From Odontocerum albicorne (lineage: Eukaryota > Arthropoda > Insecta > Trichoptera > Odontoceridae): 64,000 nucleotides of DNA. Shown here piece by piece: positions 32,850 to 43,130 of the stretch. The stretch covers positions 18,055,327 to 18,119,326 of the forward strand of contig OX463864.1 in NCBI GenBank assembly GCA_949825065.1, read 5' to 3'. The stretch's first letter is position 1; the number at the start of each line of letters is the position of its first letter. A model generated the notes under the pieces. The model had not been told where the DNA came from, did no database searches, and worked only from the letters and a program-made list of their open reading frames with translations. Both the position numbers and the translations under genes were made by a program.

Positions 32850-33486
32850 TGAGATGAAAATTATTCATTAGTCTTATGTATTATGCGACATTTTATTCTC
32901 TTTGAAGGCTTTATTGTATTATATTGTATTACACTTTCATGGTGTATTTCCTTTTACTGTTTTTATCCACTTTACACGGATTTTTCCTGTTACACAAAGA
33001 GGATCTGCTTCTAGTTAGCGTATTCATTAGGAAGAATATCAGCCAGGATTCTTCTCATACTGCTAGGTGGTTTCGAGAATATAGCCACAAAGTCACTCAG
33101 TTGGTTCAATATCTCTATACCACGCATGACTGAGTGTTTAGCCATGATATTCGTCCTGTAAGTTGGTATGTAGAACAGAGGGTGATTCCTTGCACGGCTA
33201 TATTTATTGCGTACATATAAACTTAGTGGTTCTAGAATCGCGGGACAGTTAAAGCAACCTTGAAAAACCTTAAGTAGGAATATCGCAATGGATTCTTGTT
33301 TTCTTGTTTCAAGGTTTCCATAGTTACACACACATTTTTGGGTAATTGGGATATAAATATATTTACTGCGCTTTGAGTCATTTTTATATTCCCGTGACGT
33401 CGACCTTAATGAAAAAATTAAAATGATGAAAACAAAGATAAAAAGACTGAACTTGAAAGTTTTTAAGAAACGATCAGATTTTTTTT
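32850..33486. other. Intron sequence without recognised features
   Basis: Short ORFs on both strands (32924-33331) overlap each other without family motifs. I see no inverted ends. Confidence 0.4.
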
Positions 33487-34060
33487 GTCTTCGTTTCTAG
33501 TTGATTTGGAAGAGATTGACAATTGATAATAAGTTGATTTGGAAGATATTGAAAATTGATAGTAAGTTGACTTGAATGAGATTGAAAAATGATAATAAGT
33601 TGATTTGGATGAGATCGACAAATGATAATAAGTTGATTGGGAAGAGATTAACAAATGATAATAAGTTGATTTGGATGAGATTGACAAACGATAATAAGTT
33701 GACTTGGATGAGATTGACAAATGATAATAAGTTGATTTGGATGACATTGACGATTGATAATAAGTTAATATGGAAGATATTGACAATTGATAATAAGTTG
33801 ATTATGATATTGACAAATGATAATAAGTTGATTTGGAAGAGATTAACAATTGATAATAAGTTGATTTGGAAGATATTGAAAATTGATAATAAGTAGACTT
33901 GGATGAGATTGACGAATGATAATAAGTTGACTTGGATGAGATTGACAAATGATAATAAGTTGATTTGGAAGAGATAGACAATCGATAATACGTTGATTCG
34001 GAAGAGATTGACAATTGGTAATATATTGATTTGGACGAGATTGACAATCAGTAACAAGTA
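33487..34060. repeat. 33-bp minisatellite, about 17 copies
   Basis: The unit TTGATTTGGAAGAGATTGAC + AATTGATAATAAG is repeated with point variation, mostly without indels. Because 33 is divisible by three, it leaves long open frames on both strands (for example INLLSIVNLFQ repeated). These have no start context, splice sites or codon bias, so I do not call them genes. Confidence 0.92.
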
Positions 34061-34169
34061 CGTCAGTCGTACCTACTAAAAAAATCTGGCATCCTCACAG
34101 TCAGGTTCACCCTATTATTGGCGGGGGTTTATCTTAATTAGGAGGATTTTATAAGATGATCACAGACTT

Positions 34170-34380
34170 TATTTATTTATTAATTTAACACTTCATTGCA
34201 AATATAATCTGGTGAACCTGTTGTCATGCGGCAATCTCTTCCAACCAACCACACATAAGTTAATAAATCAAGTTACATATTCGCAAAAAAATCTAATGAT
34301 TATACATATTTATGATAGATGATCTCTCTCAAATATAATTTTCCATTGTCTTAACACATTTATGCGTAATTTTAATTAAA
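34170..34380 (-). mobile_element. SINE-B tail fragment
   Basis: CATGCGGCAATCTCTTCCAA at 34227 is the minus-strand SINE-B tail. The rest is AT-rich. Confidence 0.5.
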
Positions 34381-34568
34381 TTATTGTTTATTTATTTAGT
34401 ACATATATATTGTTTATTTATTTAGTACTTATATATTGTTTATTTATTTAGTACTTACATATTGTTTATTTATTTAGTACTTATATATTGTTTGTTTATT
34501 TAGCACTTATATATTGTTTATTTATTTTGTACTTATATATTGTTTATTTATTTAGTACTTATATATAA
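34380..34568. repeat. About 27-bp AT-rich tandem repeat, seven copies
   Basis: The unit TTGTTTATTTATTTAGTACT + TATATA is repeated almost exactly, with one unit substituting GTTTGTTTATTTAGC. Confidence 0.9.
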
Positions 34569-35116
34569 AGTGTAATAGAATAAAAGGTTAATAATTTAAA
34601 TATGAAATAAATAATCTTGCCTTTGTTTCTTCCTCTTATAACTGTAATGTTCAAAACACAGGTTAAAACCACAAGCGTTCGAAGCCCATTTAGTTTTATT
34701 CGTGAGTCTGGTTTTAAAATACTGTTAACACGGCACGATCCATCTTGCAGAGCCGATGATGGCAGTATTTTACACCCGAAACCGTTTTTCCCGCGCAGAT
34801 AAACAGGGTGGCCAATCTGACCGCAGGTTATTTGTTACCTGAGTCAGGGGTGGCTAGTAACACAGGAAATTAAGAAGAATTCAGTCGTACCAATTTACAT
34901 GATTGTATTATTATATTATTGTATGTTTTCGTTCTCTATTTATATAGTACAAGCTCATGGGCTTGTTGCCTTGTGGTAATCTCTTCCGACGAACTAGAAA
35001 GATGTTTGAGAGGTTTGAAGTAAAACATGGACTGATAACTTTTTATTTAAATATCTCTTAAAAATCATGTGATCTTTAAATGTTTTCTAAATCTAAACAT
35101 TTACCATGCCAAAAAC
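34569..35116. other. Intron stretch with a SINE-B tail
   Basis: Bases 34945-35030 are a diverged minus-strand SINE-B tail. Nothing is recognised in the remainder. Confidence 0.4.
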
Positions 35117-35884
35117 TCTTAATTGAAAACTATTCCGAGCTATAGGACTAGCCATAGTAGACAATCCCTTGTAATACCCAGCCCTGTTAAAACTATTCCG
35201 AGCTATAGGACTAGCCATAGTAGACAATCCCTTGTAATACCCAGCCCTGTTAAAACTATTCCGAGCTATAGGACTAGCCATAGTAGACAATCCCTTGTAA
35301 TACCCAGCCTTGTTAAAACTATTCCGAACTATAGGACTAGCCATAGTAGACAATCCCTTGTAATACCCAGCCCTGTTAAAACTATTCCGAGCTATAGGAC
35401 TAGCCATAGTAGACAATCCCTTGTAATACCCAGCCCTGTTAAAACTATTCCGAGCTATAGGACTAGCTATAGTAGACAATCTATTGTAATACCCAGCCCT
35501 GTTAAAACTATTCCGAGCTATAGGACTAGCCATAGTAGACAATCCCTTGTAATACCCAGCTCTGTTAAAACTATTCCGAGCTATAGGACTAGCCATAGTA
35601 GACAATCTATTGTAATACCCAGCCCTGTTAAAACTATTCCGAGCTATAGTACTAGCCATAGTAGACAATCCCTTGTAATACCCAGCCCTGTTAAAATTAT
35701 TCCGAGCTATAGGACTAGCCATAGTAGACAATCCCTTGTAATACCCAGCCATGTTAAAACTATTTCGAGCTATAGGACTAGCCATAGTAGACAATCCCTT
35801 GTAATACCCAGCCATGTTAAAACTATTCCGAGCTATAGGACTAGCCATAGTAGACAACCCCTTGTAATACCCAGCCCTGTTAAA
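35117..35884. repeat. 63-bp minisatellite, 12 copies, open on both strands
   Basis: The unit contains AACTATTCCGAGCTATAGGA, CTAGCCATAGTAGACAATCC and CTTGTAATACCCAGCCCTGT. Period 63 equals 21 codons, giving a 287-codon frame on minus (ARNSFNRAGYYKGLSTMASP repeated) and a 259-codon frame on plus. Open frames on both strands follow from the period and low divergence. No promoter, splice or codon evidence supports a protein. Copies differ by one or two bases, so the amplification looks recent. Confidence 0.93.
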
Positions 35885-35999
35885 TTTTTTGGGAATAATT
35901 AATTTATTTCCGTAATGTGGGAGTGATCTCAAAATACTGCATCGACAAGAGAACACTATTTATCAGACACAGGTCTGAAATTAGCAATACTATATAAAG

Positions 36000-36210
36000 T
36001 AACACGTCATTTCTATGTCAAGATAGGTGGAGACGACAGACGACAGACTTTTCTATCTCAATACACATCCTTTGTCTCTTTTACATCATATAGTTTCTCA
36101 CAAAAATTCTACGATTTCATTGACATTTTACGTTTCCTTCTTTCAAAACATAATTTACTTGATCCCACCACATTTTCCTTGGTCTTCCTCTACCATCTTT
36201 TCCACTATTT
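36000..36210 (-). mobile_element. Retro-A relic (minus)
   Basis: The minus strand encodes GKDGRGRPRKMWWDQVNYVL then KEGNVKCQ, the retro-A KxWLDQV block, followed by the AGATAGGTGGAGACGACAGA tail seen on plus. 5'-truncated. Confidence 0.7.
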
Positions 36211-36379
36211 GAAATTAGCAATAGAGTGTTCAATAATTTTAAGCAACTTCTTCTGCTTCGTGATCTCAATGTTGAGGAACGTGACACATATAAATTGCTG
36301 TACATTGTGTGCTTTCTTCTCCAGTTTTCTCAGCATTCCACAGAGCGCCATATTTTCAATAGGTTGCTCGAAATCGTGA

Positions 36380-36660
36380 AAGATAGATAGCCATCTGTTC
36401 TCGAGGCTGATGGCGTTTCAACGGTTAGACGTGTGAGAAACAGTCAGTATGCTGCAAACATGTGTCAGAATTGCCAGGCAACTTAGCAGGGTCCACATGT
36501 CTGTGACACCTACGGGAGGGAGTGCGCATCTAGGATCGGGCTGTTTTCTCCCTGAAGATCATATGATCGACGTGAAAGAGCAGATCAAGATTGACGTTAG
36601 AGGGGTGAAGGGATCCTCAACTACGAAGAGCAGCAATGACGATGACAGAGATTTTAAATA
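36380..36660 (+). repeat. Repeat U-related fragment
   Basis: GGGGTGAAGGGATCCTCAAC and the ACTACGAAGAGCAGCAATGA end resemble repeat U (compare GGGGATCCTTGACTACGAGG at 30731). The upstream part is unique. Confidence 0.45.
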
Positions 36661-36689
36661 AAAAAAAAGCAGACTGGAATTCTTCTTCT

Positions 36690-37060
36690 TCCTACGGATC
36701 ATGATCTGTTTGTTCCGCTTGTTCCCCTTCTTGTGACGTGGATTGCCAGCTGTCACGCCATCTCTTCGGAGGTCTTCCCGGTAATCTTCTTCCGGCTGGG
36801 TTCTCTCGAAGGGCGACACGTGGAAGTCTGTCGTCTTGCATTCTGTTTACATGTTCGTTCCAGTATCGCCTTCGTTGTCTTCCCCACCTGACGATGTCTT
36901 CCGTACTACACTTTCTCCTTATTTCGGTGATTCTGATTCTATCTCTTAGTGTGTTTCCTGTTATACATCTCAGTGTTTTCATTTCCGAGGTTCTCAGGAG
37001 AGATTTTGTTCTAGATGTGTCTGCTCTGGTCTCTATTCCGTAGGTGGCTATCGGAATCCT
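36690..37060 (-). mobile_element. Retro-F non-LTR relic
   Basis: The minus strand encodes MKTLRCITGNTLRDRIRITE then IRRKCSTEDIVRWGRQRRR and GRRLPGRPPKRWRDSWQS, a reverse-transcriptase C-terminal tail distinct from the other families. The frame is open for 96 codons but upstream coding is lost. Confidence 0.75.
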
Positions 37061-37617
37061 TTTTAAAGAAATCTGAATTGTATCCGTAACCCCTTAAAGG
37101 GAATCAAGTTGTTTTCATCCTCTACCTAGCGTAATAGCAGTGATATTACATTCAAGGTTCTTGGTAACATGCACCTTCATAATATCGTCTGCATAATCTA
37201 GGTTTAACATGTATTCTGATAGTATTCTGATGTAGTAATTATTAGTTCTTCAAGTTTCTTAAACCAGAAGAAAACGTTGACACACAACGGCAAACAATAT
37301 AAATGTCTTTTATAATTCTTCCAAGGTCATAACCAAACCAGACCTTAGTACTTCACCGCAGTCATCTGAAAGTGTCACTTCCTGAAATACTGCGGTTGCA
37401 AGTCGTGACACCTCCACAGGCAGAGTTCAAGAACTCTTCAGCCCGAAGATGATGTCTAGGACGTCACGAACTAAGGGCAATGCCTTTGATCTTGTCATTT
37501 GAAACAGTATTTTATAAAGCTTGCTTCAAATCAGTAATAATAAAGTGACAGACGCGTTGGATAACATTCTTAAAGAGATGACACATTTATAAATTATTTT
37601 CTAGCATTAGGGTACGC
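37061..37617. other. Intron stretch without firm features
   Basis: Bases 37080-37260 may be a further diverged minus-strand reverse-transcriptase fragment, since the text continues directly from retro-F. I cannot support a frame. Confidence 0.35.
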
Positions 37618-38280
37618 TTAACCCTTCCTGCCCGGTGATGTGTAACTAGTACACATTGTTTCTAAAAACTTTAATATCTCTATAAATATATTGAATACTG
37701 GGTTCAGATTTTAGGCTTCAGTTTCGTCTCAATACAATTCGTTTCGTCTAAAGAACTATCAAGTTTAGTCAATATATGCCAAATTTTTTTTGTCGGATTT
37801 TATATTATTACTTACCGATAATTGATAAGCGATATTAATTTATCTCAAATTACTAAAAAAAAGTGTTTTGTGAGTTGAAAATTTTTTGAGCATTTTCGTC
37901 TCAATACAATTCGTTTCGTCTCAATAACTATCAAGTTTAGTCAATATATGCCAATTTTTTTTGTCTGATTTCATATTATTACTTACCGATGATTGATATG
38001 CGATATTAATTTATCTCAAATAAAACAATATTATCAATAATAATTAGCCCTTATCGGCCTCATCAGAGATCGGAATAAATTTACCAATACAACAAACGTG
38101 TGTCAGTGTGTGACGTAGTATATTCATTCTAAAAAAACCGCCATGGGTGAGAAAGCGACGCTATTCACGTCTCACTCTCACTCTACTTTGGTATATGGGA
38201 ACGCAAAAAATAGAATCTCAGTTCGGTCGCTTCTCTCCTTTAAGTAGCCAACCGGCTTTCATTCGAGGTGGTCGTTCTGT
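37618..38280. mobile_element. P1 MITE copy 2, right end lost
   Basis: It starts TTAACCCTTCCTGCCCGGTG and follows copies 1, 3 and 4. It holds an internal duplication around TCGTCTCAATACAATTCGTT (37725 and 37895). It ends inside the family at about 38280, where an inverted repeat Q begins, so the right TTAA end is missing. Confidence 0.7.
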
Positions 38281-38430
38281 CCCTTTGGACAGTTTCTTCT
38301 TCGTAAGTTCGTGACGTTATGCTCATAAATAAAGAAGTTTTGAGTCTTCTAGTGTAGATCGTGCTGGATGGGCACTTATTTTGTCTCCCATAACAGTGTG
38401 AATGGGGACAAAATAAGTCACCGTCATATA
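38270..38430 (-). repeat. Repeat Q copy, inverted
   Basis: The minus strand reads ATGAGCATAACGTCACGAAC with the peptide start MSITSRTYEEETVQRD, followed in reverse by the GACAAAATAAGTGCCCATCC segment. It directly abuts P1 copy 2. Confidence 0.6.
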
Positions 38431-38449
38431 ATACAAAATAACAACTTAC

Positions 38450-38690
38450 ACTCCCTTTGAAAAAAAAAACTAAAAAAGGTTCCAACAGGAATCAAACCTG
38501 CAGCCTCCAGTTCGGAAGATTGGTGTCGTATGGTTAGTTGGAAAATATTTCAATAAATAAATTTCTTACATCTGGATTGTATTGTATAACACTTTCGTTG
38601 TATAAAGTATAACCTGTCGAGATGCTTGCCTTGTGTCAATCTTTTTCAATCAACCAGAAAGATGTTCAAGAAGGTTTAGCGTGTGTCCTA
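38450..38690 (-). mobile_element. SINE-B copy, diverged
   Basis: A head with CAGGTTTGATTCCTG-type box B on the minus strand (about 38485-38500) and a tail with GTAATTTTT-type sequence at 38590-38680. Confidence 0.5.
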
Positions 38691-38929
38691 GTAGGACGTG
38701 CTGATGATGATGTTGCTGACATCTCTGTATTCGCTTTGGTCGAATTTTGTGTTCCTTTTCGTTCGGGGTCATCAATTTAGCGGGGTGCTTGATTGATAGG
38801 TCGTGATGATTTTGATTTGTTTTGTATTTAAAATAAAATACGTCGATTCAGGAATGCGAAAAAGTGAGAGTGAATAATCCATAAATAGTAAACAGCGATG
38901 AATGGTCAAGTGAATAATAACAAGTGCCC

Positions 38930-39235
38930 TTTATTTGTCGATAAGTAGGTATATATACAATTTCAGAACGGGGCGCGTGAATGCGTCCGCGGTATATCTT
39001 GATCTCACTCCTGTGCGTACCGAGGTGGTCGCAGACGTTGCCAATGATATAGTGGGTAGAATATTTATTGCCGAAACGGCGAGACAACGCGATGCGCTCT
39101 CTTTCTACCGTGGAATGCGATGTAAATATTATTTGCGTGTAAACAGTATTGACGTTCTGGTATGTGATCTTTGTACATATTCAAAGGTTGATTCATCGGT
39201 CGTTGACCGTGCATGTTGACAATATTTAGGGACGT
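38930..39235. other. Higher-GC unique island next to a Pax exon
   Basis: GCGCGTGAATGCGTCCGCGG and GAGACAACGCGATGCGCTCT are unlike the repeats around. It lies about 170 bases 3' (gene sense) of exon 39605-39401, within the following intron. A 94-codon plus-strand ORF lacks splice or family support. It may be regulatory sequence. Confidence 0.35.
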
Positions 39236-39264
39236 GGGTATTCCCTACAAAGGCTTCAGTAAAA

Positions 39265-39372
39265 ACTAGACTGAAACCTTTTTAAAAAATAAATTATGCT
39301 TCAACAGGAATCGATCCTGTAACCCTCGGCCTAGAAGACAGGCGTTTTACCAACTAGGCTAAGGATGTCTTC
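39265..39372 (-). mobile_element. SINE-B head
   Basis: Box B on the minus strand reads ACAGGATCGATTCCTG, preceded by a TAGTTGGTAAAACGCCTGTC segment. It sits only 30 bases from a Pax exon boundary. Confidence 0.6.
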
Positions 39373-39400
39373 TGGTTAGCAATGTAGAGTATTTTCTTAC

Positions 39401-39605
39401 CTAAACTGGTGCCAATAGGTGGGTTGTAGAGGGCAGGGCCGTCGTAGGAGGGTAGCGCGTCCTGCGAGGACACTGGGGCTGCAGGAGTTGCTGAGGGCGC
39501 CGCGAAGAGGGGCGTGCCTCCGCCCTGCTCGTAGTACGCGGGGGCGCCAAGTTCTGACAGAAGCTTGTATTCGTCTTTCAGGCTCCACTTGTTCGATGAC
39601 CATAG
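39401..39605 (-). CDS. sv: Pax2/5/8 exon, C-terminal activation-region start
   Basis: The 205-nt exon enters in phase 0 and leaves in phase 1. It encodes 68 residues beginning LWSSNKWSLKDEYKLLSELG, then Ala/Pro/Gly-rich sequence with SYDGPALYNPPIGTSL at the end. The first 20 residues could be what remains of the partial homeodomain in this lineage, but I see no homeodomain signature. The second half resembles the proline- and tyrosine-rich activation region of the family. Acceptor TTTATTTCAG, donor GTAAGA. GC content is far above the flanks. An overlapping ORF on the other strand is a shadow of this exon. Confidence 0.82.
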
Positions 39606-39714
39606 CTGAAATAAAGAAATAAGATTAACAACAAACAATTTTTTTTTATATTTAACAACAATAATTTTGGTTCATTAATTACACAAATCCCCACTACACA
39701 TGTTTCTCACCTCC

Positions 39715-40125
39715 TATTTATTTATTTTTTCAAAACAGGCTTAGGTCCAATTACTTTGAAAAATACAAGCCATTAAAAAAGAAGAAAAATCACATAGAAA
39801 AAATAAAAAAAATTATATAAAATAATGCATATGCATACATACGAGTACATACACACAAACATATGATACACATATATTCACAGTCACTTAAGTATGTTGA
39901 TGAGTGCTTTCTAACGCGCTCAATCTAAGAAGAAAATTTACTTTTGCTTTTGGTAATGTGATATGAAATATGTCAATATCCGAAGCAGTCCCGTCCAGAT
40001 GAGTTAAGGCCCTTCCAACAGGCGTAGCGGCTGGAAGACCCGTTCTTGCGTATGTTATTGAGAGCAATACTTGCCGGCGCAGTCTAGTGTAATTGTTAGA
40101 AACATTTAACGCTAATCTTTGTAGT
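39715..40125. repeat. Repeat R copy 1
   Basis: This stretch matches 59545-59955 over about 400 bases (TCAAAACAGGCTTAG, CGCGCTCAATCTAAGAAGAA, AGCAGTCCCG), with only scattered differences. A short third piece is at 52510-52565. No coding is recognised. Confidence 0.75.
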
Positions 40126-40139
40126 AATGCTGGACAGCT

Positions 40140-40335
40140 CTCAACTCCTCGAACAAGTTTGACAACGTATACCAGGAGACGCCCCGAGGCTCTCTTTAGG
40201 CAAAATGATCCCGGTTTTTACGAGAAACTCAATTTTTTAGACTCTCGTAACAAACTGAGATTATTCCGCCGGAAGAGAGCCTCGGTATAAAAGGCAGAAA
40301 CGTGTGTATTGGAGATTAATGTCATTCGTTTGGTG
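40140..40335. repeat. Foldback repeat related to 25312-25411
   Basis: CCCGAGGCTCTCTTTAGG and GGAAGAGAGCCTCGGTATAA are inverted arms of the same family as 25312, here separated by about 80 bases, with the GGCAGAAACGTGTGTATTGG tail. Confidence 0.55.
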
Positions 40336-40384
40336 TGTGCTGGAAAACATCTGACATCATGTGGGGTGAGGCTGTAAAATATCT

Positions 40385-40840
40385 AATGTCCTCGCGACCG
40401 GGTATACCCTGTATTGGTGGAGTGTATCTCGACCGAGGGGATACTATAAGATGAACCCAGACGTTTTAATAGCGTTTCTCTTAAATGTATGTTCTACTAT
40501 TTATCTTAAGATATATCTGCGATTTCGGAATGTATTTACATATGCACATTCAGTACCCGGCGGTAAGTAATACATATCGGGCTTAAGAAAGAGACTGTCG
40601 ACCATAATCGGTTAACTTCGGCTTTGTAGAGCGTCGTCTCTGTCATTCATACAAGTGTTCCGTCGTGATTTGTCAGTCGTTGTCAATCGTTTTAGGGACA
40701 GAGACGACGCTCTACAAAGCCGAAGCTAGCCGATTATGACCAACAGTCTCTTTCTTAAATCCGATGTGTATTACTTACCGCCAGGTACTGTACTATGTTG
40801 ATATCAATAAACCTACACTCATTTATTTATCTTTTGAATA
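40385..40840. repeat. Repeat S copy interrupted by a hairpin element
   Basis: Bases 40385-40550 and 40790-40835 together match the reverse complement of 8265-8440. The interruption is the hairpin 40551-40790. Confidence 0.6.
40551..40790. mobile_element. Long foldback MITE, 94-bp arms and 52-nt loop
   Basis: The left arm (40551-40644; starts CAGTACCCGGCGGTAAGTAA, ends GCGTCGTCTCTGTC) pairs with the right arm (40697-40790; starts GACAGAGACGACGCTCTACA, ends CCGCCAGGTACTG) with about 10 percent mismatches. The centre contains a diverged repeat of GTCGT/GTCAATCGT. No coding. Transcription of this Pax intron in either sense would give a hairpin of about 240 nt. Confidence 0.85.
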
Positions 40841-40984
40841 AAAAAAACCGTTCGACCGTTGAAATAAAATAAAATAAAAATAACTCGCAGGAATGTCTAA
40901 TGAAAGTTTCGAGATAAGGGGTAGATATACATGTGACGGAGATTAACAGTAATCAGTAGAATAAAAAACTGTTTCACAAAGTTA

Positions 40985-41280
40985 AAACCAAAACCTTTAA
41001 TAATTTACATAATCATCGCCAGCCAATGTTGGATATACTCGTAGATTTCTCCTTTATGCCTTCCCTCGTTCCTATCTTAGCCACATTTTTTCAGTTGCTC
41101 CTAGCTACTTTTCTGATGTCATCCGACCATTTTTTGAAGAGTCTTCCAACACATCTTTTCCTTGTCGTTGGTCGCCACTTTAGCACTTTCTAGATCCACC
41201 TATAATTATTAGATCTAGCAATGTGTTTTGCATAGTTAGATCGCTGACCTATCTGATCTATGAAAACCTCGTTGCATATT
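40985..41280 (-). mobile_element. Non-LTR reverse-transcriptase fragment (minus)
   Basis: The minus-strand sense over this stretch resembles a reverse-transcriptase C-terminal tail (a CWKTLQKMV block near 41130-41150) with several stops. It abuts the plus-strand retro-E copy. Confidence 0.45.
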
Positions 41281-41282
41281 CT

Positions 41283-41650
41283 CCAGGCAACTAGAAACTG
41301 CTGAAATGCGCATGCTAAGATGGTCAGCTGGTGTGTCCCTAAGAAACAGGAAGCCTAGGTGTTACAGACATCAACAGCAAGATGGAGGAGAGACGATTGA
41401 AATGGTATGGGCACGTTGGATGCAATCGCCCGATCACATTGTAAACCAGGCAATCTCCATGGATCTTCCTCGAATAACAACCAGAGGAAGACCAAAGAAT
41501 TCATGGGTGGTGCAAAATGATAACCTGATGCAGAGGCACGGCCTAGGGGATGTAATCTGGGACAGAAGAGCATACAACCTGAGGACGAGGAGAGCTGACC
41601 CCAACAGTCTTCGCAGACAATGAGTTGGGATGGAGCCAGGGAGAAGAAGA
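41283..41650 (+). mobile_element. Retro-E non-LTR relic
   Basis: It encodes ETAEMRMLRWSAGVSLRNRK and, after a frame change, WARWMQSPDHIVNQAISMDL then ITTRGRPKNSWVVQND and RTRRADPNSLRRQ with a stop. The longest of the three retro-E copies in open frame (105 codons). 5' end lost. Confidence 0.75.
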
Positions 41651-41654
41651 AGAA

Positions 41655-41870
41655 AAGTTCTTTCTACATGCCCAAACTGTCTCAGAATGCTCTTTTTCTA
41701 TTTACTCAATACATCAGTCTTCAGTTCACCTTAATCCTTAATAACATTTCGTTTCTATCATACATTATAATCCTACGTATTCTTCTCAGCGTACGCCTTT
41801 ATCCAGCTTCTTTTTCCACATCCCTTCATACTCCAAAGATGACACTAAAATACTCGCCTTAACAAATTTT
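41655..41870 (-). mobile_element. Retro-A fragment (minus)
   Basis: TTCTTTCTACATGCCCAAAC and TTTACTCAATACATCAG, read on the plus strand, are the complement of retro-A coding blocks. Confidence 0.6.
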
Positions 41871-42430
41871 GATGAGATGTAAAACGACATAGATATTACT
41901 TTGTAAAAGATACTCCAAATATATTCTTGTAAAGCGTTAAAAATGAACCGTCTCCCCATTATCAAGGAGCTGTAAGTATCAAGTCAGAAGTAGAAATGAC
42001 ATCATTTAGATGTTTTATCCGCAATCGTAAAGTGGAATATGGGGAACGTCTTTATTTGCTAACGATTGTTTTATTCTGCTCGTCTATACGCGCCCTTATG
42101 TTTAATTCTGCACGTCTGTACGAGCCCTTATGCTGTTGTTAACACAGGGTCGAATCAGATTTCATCAAATAAGAAATAATATTTTTAATTTATTTATATG
42201 GTGCCATTTCTCGACACATTCGTATTGATTTTGCAAACATTAACACTAAATACTAAATTTTAACTATTATTTTACTGAATAAATTATTAATTTAATTTAT
42301 TTATTTAACACTTCATTGCAAAGTCGATTTGACGAGCTTTTCGAATCAATCAGACTAAAGTAAATAAAACAAGTCACATGGCCGCAAACATATTTAAATG
42401 ATTATTACTCCTTTAGGGAATTTATGAATA
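41871..42430. other. Low-repeat stretch, no recognised gene
   Basis: A direct repeat of CTGCTCGTCT/CTGCACGTCT with ACGCGCCCTTATG/ACGAGCCCTTATG lies at 42070-42130. Nothing else is supported. Confidence 0.4.
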
Positions 42431-42819
42431 TACGAGTAATAAAAGTGCTCTTCCATCATGACAACGCACCGGCTCACACCTCCGCCGTCGCCACGGCCAA
42501 ATTGGTAGAATTAGGCTACGAACCGCTGCCCATCCACTGTATTCTCAGGATTTGGCCCCGTGCGACTTCTTTTTGTTTCCAAATTTGAAAAAGTCACTCG
42601 CCGGGCAGAAATTTGAGTCGAATGAGGAGGTTATCGCCGCCACGGAGGCCTACTTTGCAGACCTCCAGAAAACGTATTTTTCAGACGGGTTAAAGAAGTT
42701 GGAGCATCGCTGGGTCAAGTGTATCGAACTCAAAGGAGATTATGTTGAGAAATAAATCGCCACTTTTCAAAATTTTTGTTATTTTTTTGTAGGCTAAGTA
42801 TTATCGGACCACCCTCGTA
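42431..42819 (+). mobile_element. Mariner with deleted 5' portion
   Basis: The right end reads inward TACGAGGGTGGTCCGATAAT, a mariner-type terminal repeat. At the left only TACGAG survives before coding sequence starts. TA-like flanks are present on both sides. The deletion removed the first inverted repeat and more than half the gene. Confidence 0.75.
42445..42755 (+). pseudogene. Mariner transposase C-terminus
   Basis: Two frames joined by a frameshift near 42541 read VLFHHDNAPAHTSAVATAKL then, after the break, DLAPCDFFLFPNLKKSLAGQ and GLKKLEHRWVKCIELKGDYV to a stop. HHDNAPAH carries the second catalytic Asp and the DLAP block the third Asp of the mariner DDD triad. The N-terminal DNA-binding domain and first Asp are missing. 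Its terminal-repeat sequence (TACGAGGGTGG) differs from that of the element at 11944 (TTGGGTGTTAA), so they are different mariner families. Confidence 0.85.
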
Positions 42820-42829
42820 TATACGAACA

Positions 42830-43130
42830 TATTAAAGTAAAAGTGAGATATCATCAATCAAAGAAAAAGAAAGGGATGGTGGAGAGGGATGAAAAATCAG
42901 GAATGAAACACGTTATATTACTGACTAGAAATTAATAGTTTCTTCAGTCACTTCTTAAACCATGCCAAGGACGGAGTGAGTCGAACATTGATCTGTAGGT
43001 AGTTCCAGAGTCTCATCGCATGAACAGTAAAGGACGACATAAAAAAAGAAGAGTGGGGAACTGGGATGACCAAAAAACAATATCTGTCTGAGCGTTATTA
43101 AATTACAGAGTCTTAAAAATGTTTCTTTTC
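42830..43130. other. Low-repeat stretch, no recognised gene
   Basis: A short purine-rich patch (42860-42900) and one unassigned minus-strand ORF of 69 codons. Nothing supported. Confidence 0.4.

Noticed and set aside
32538..32852. GC-rich ORFs on both strands at the 32.6-kb exon
   Set aside because: Only one frame agrees with intron phases at 39401 and 17966; the others are shadows.
33497..34057. 186-codon and 107-codon repetitive ORFs
   Set aside because: They are frame readings of a 33-bp tandem array; period divisible by three keeps frames open on both strands.
35093..35956. 287-codon repeat protein
   Set aside because: Produced by the 63-bp minisatellite; an equally long frame exists on the other strand and there is no splice or start evidence.
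36692..36982. Possible host gene for an Arg-rich protein
   Set aside because: The sequence is a reverse-transcriptase C-terminal tail typical of degraded retroelements.
39397..39622. Arg-rich ORFs in other frames of the 39.4-kb exon
   Set aside because: Shadows of the GC-rich Pax exon; the phase-0 frame has matching splice sites and fits its neighbours.
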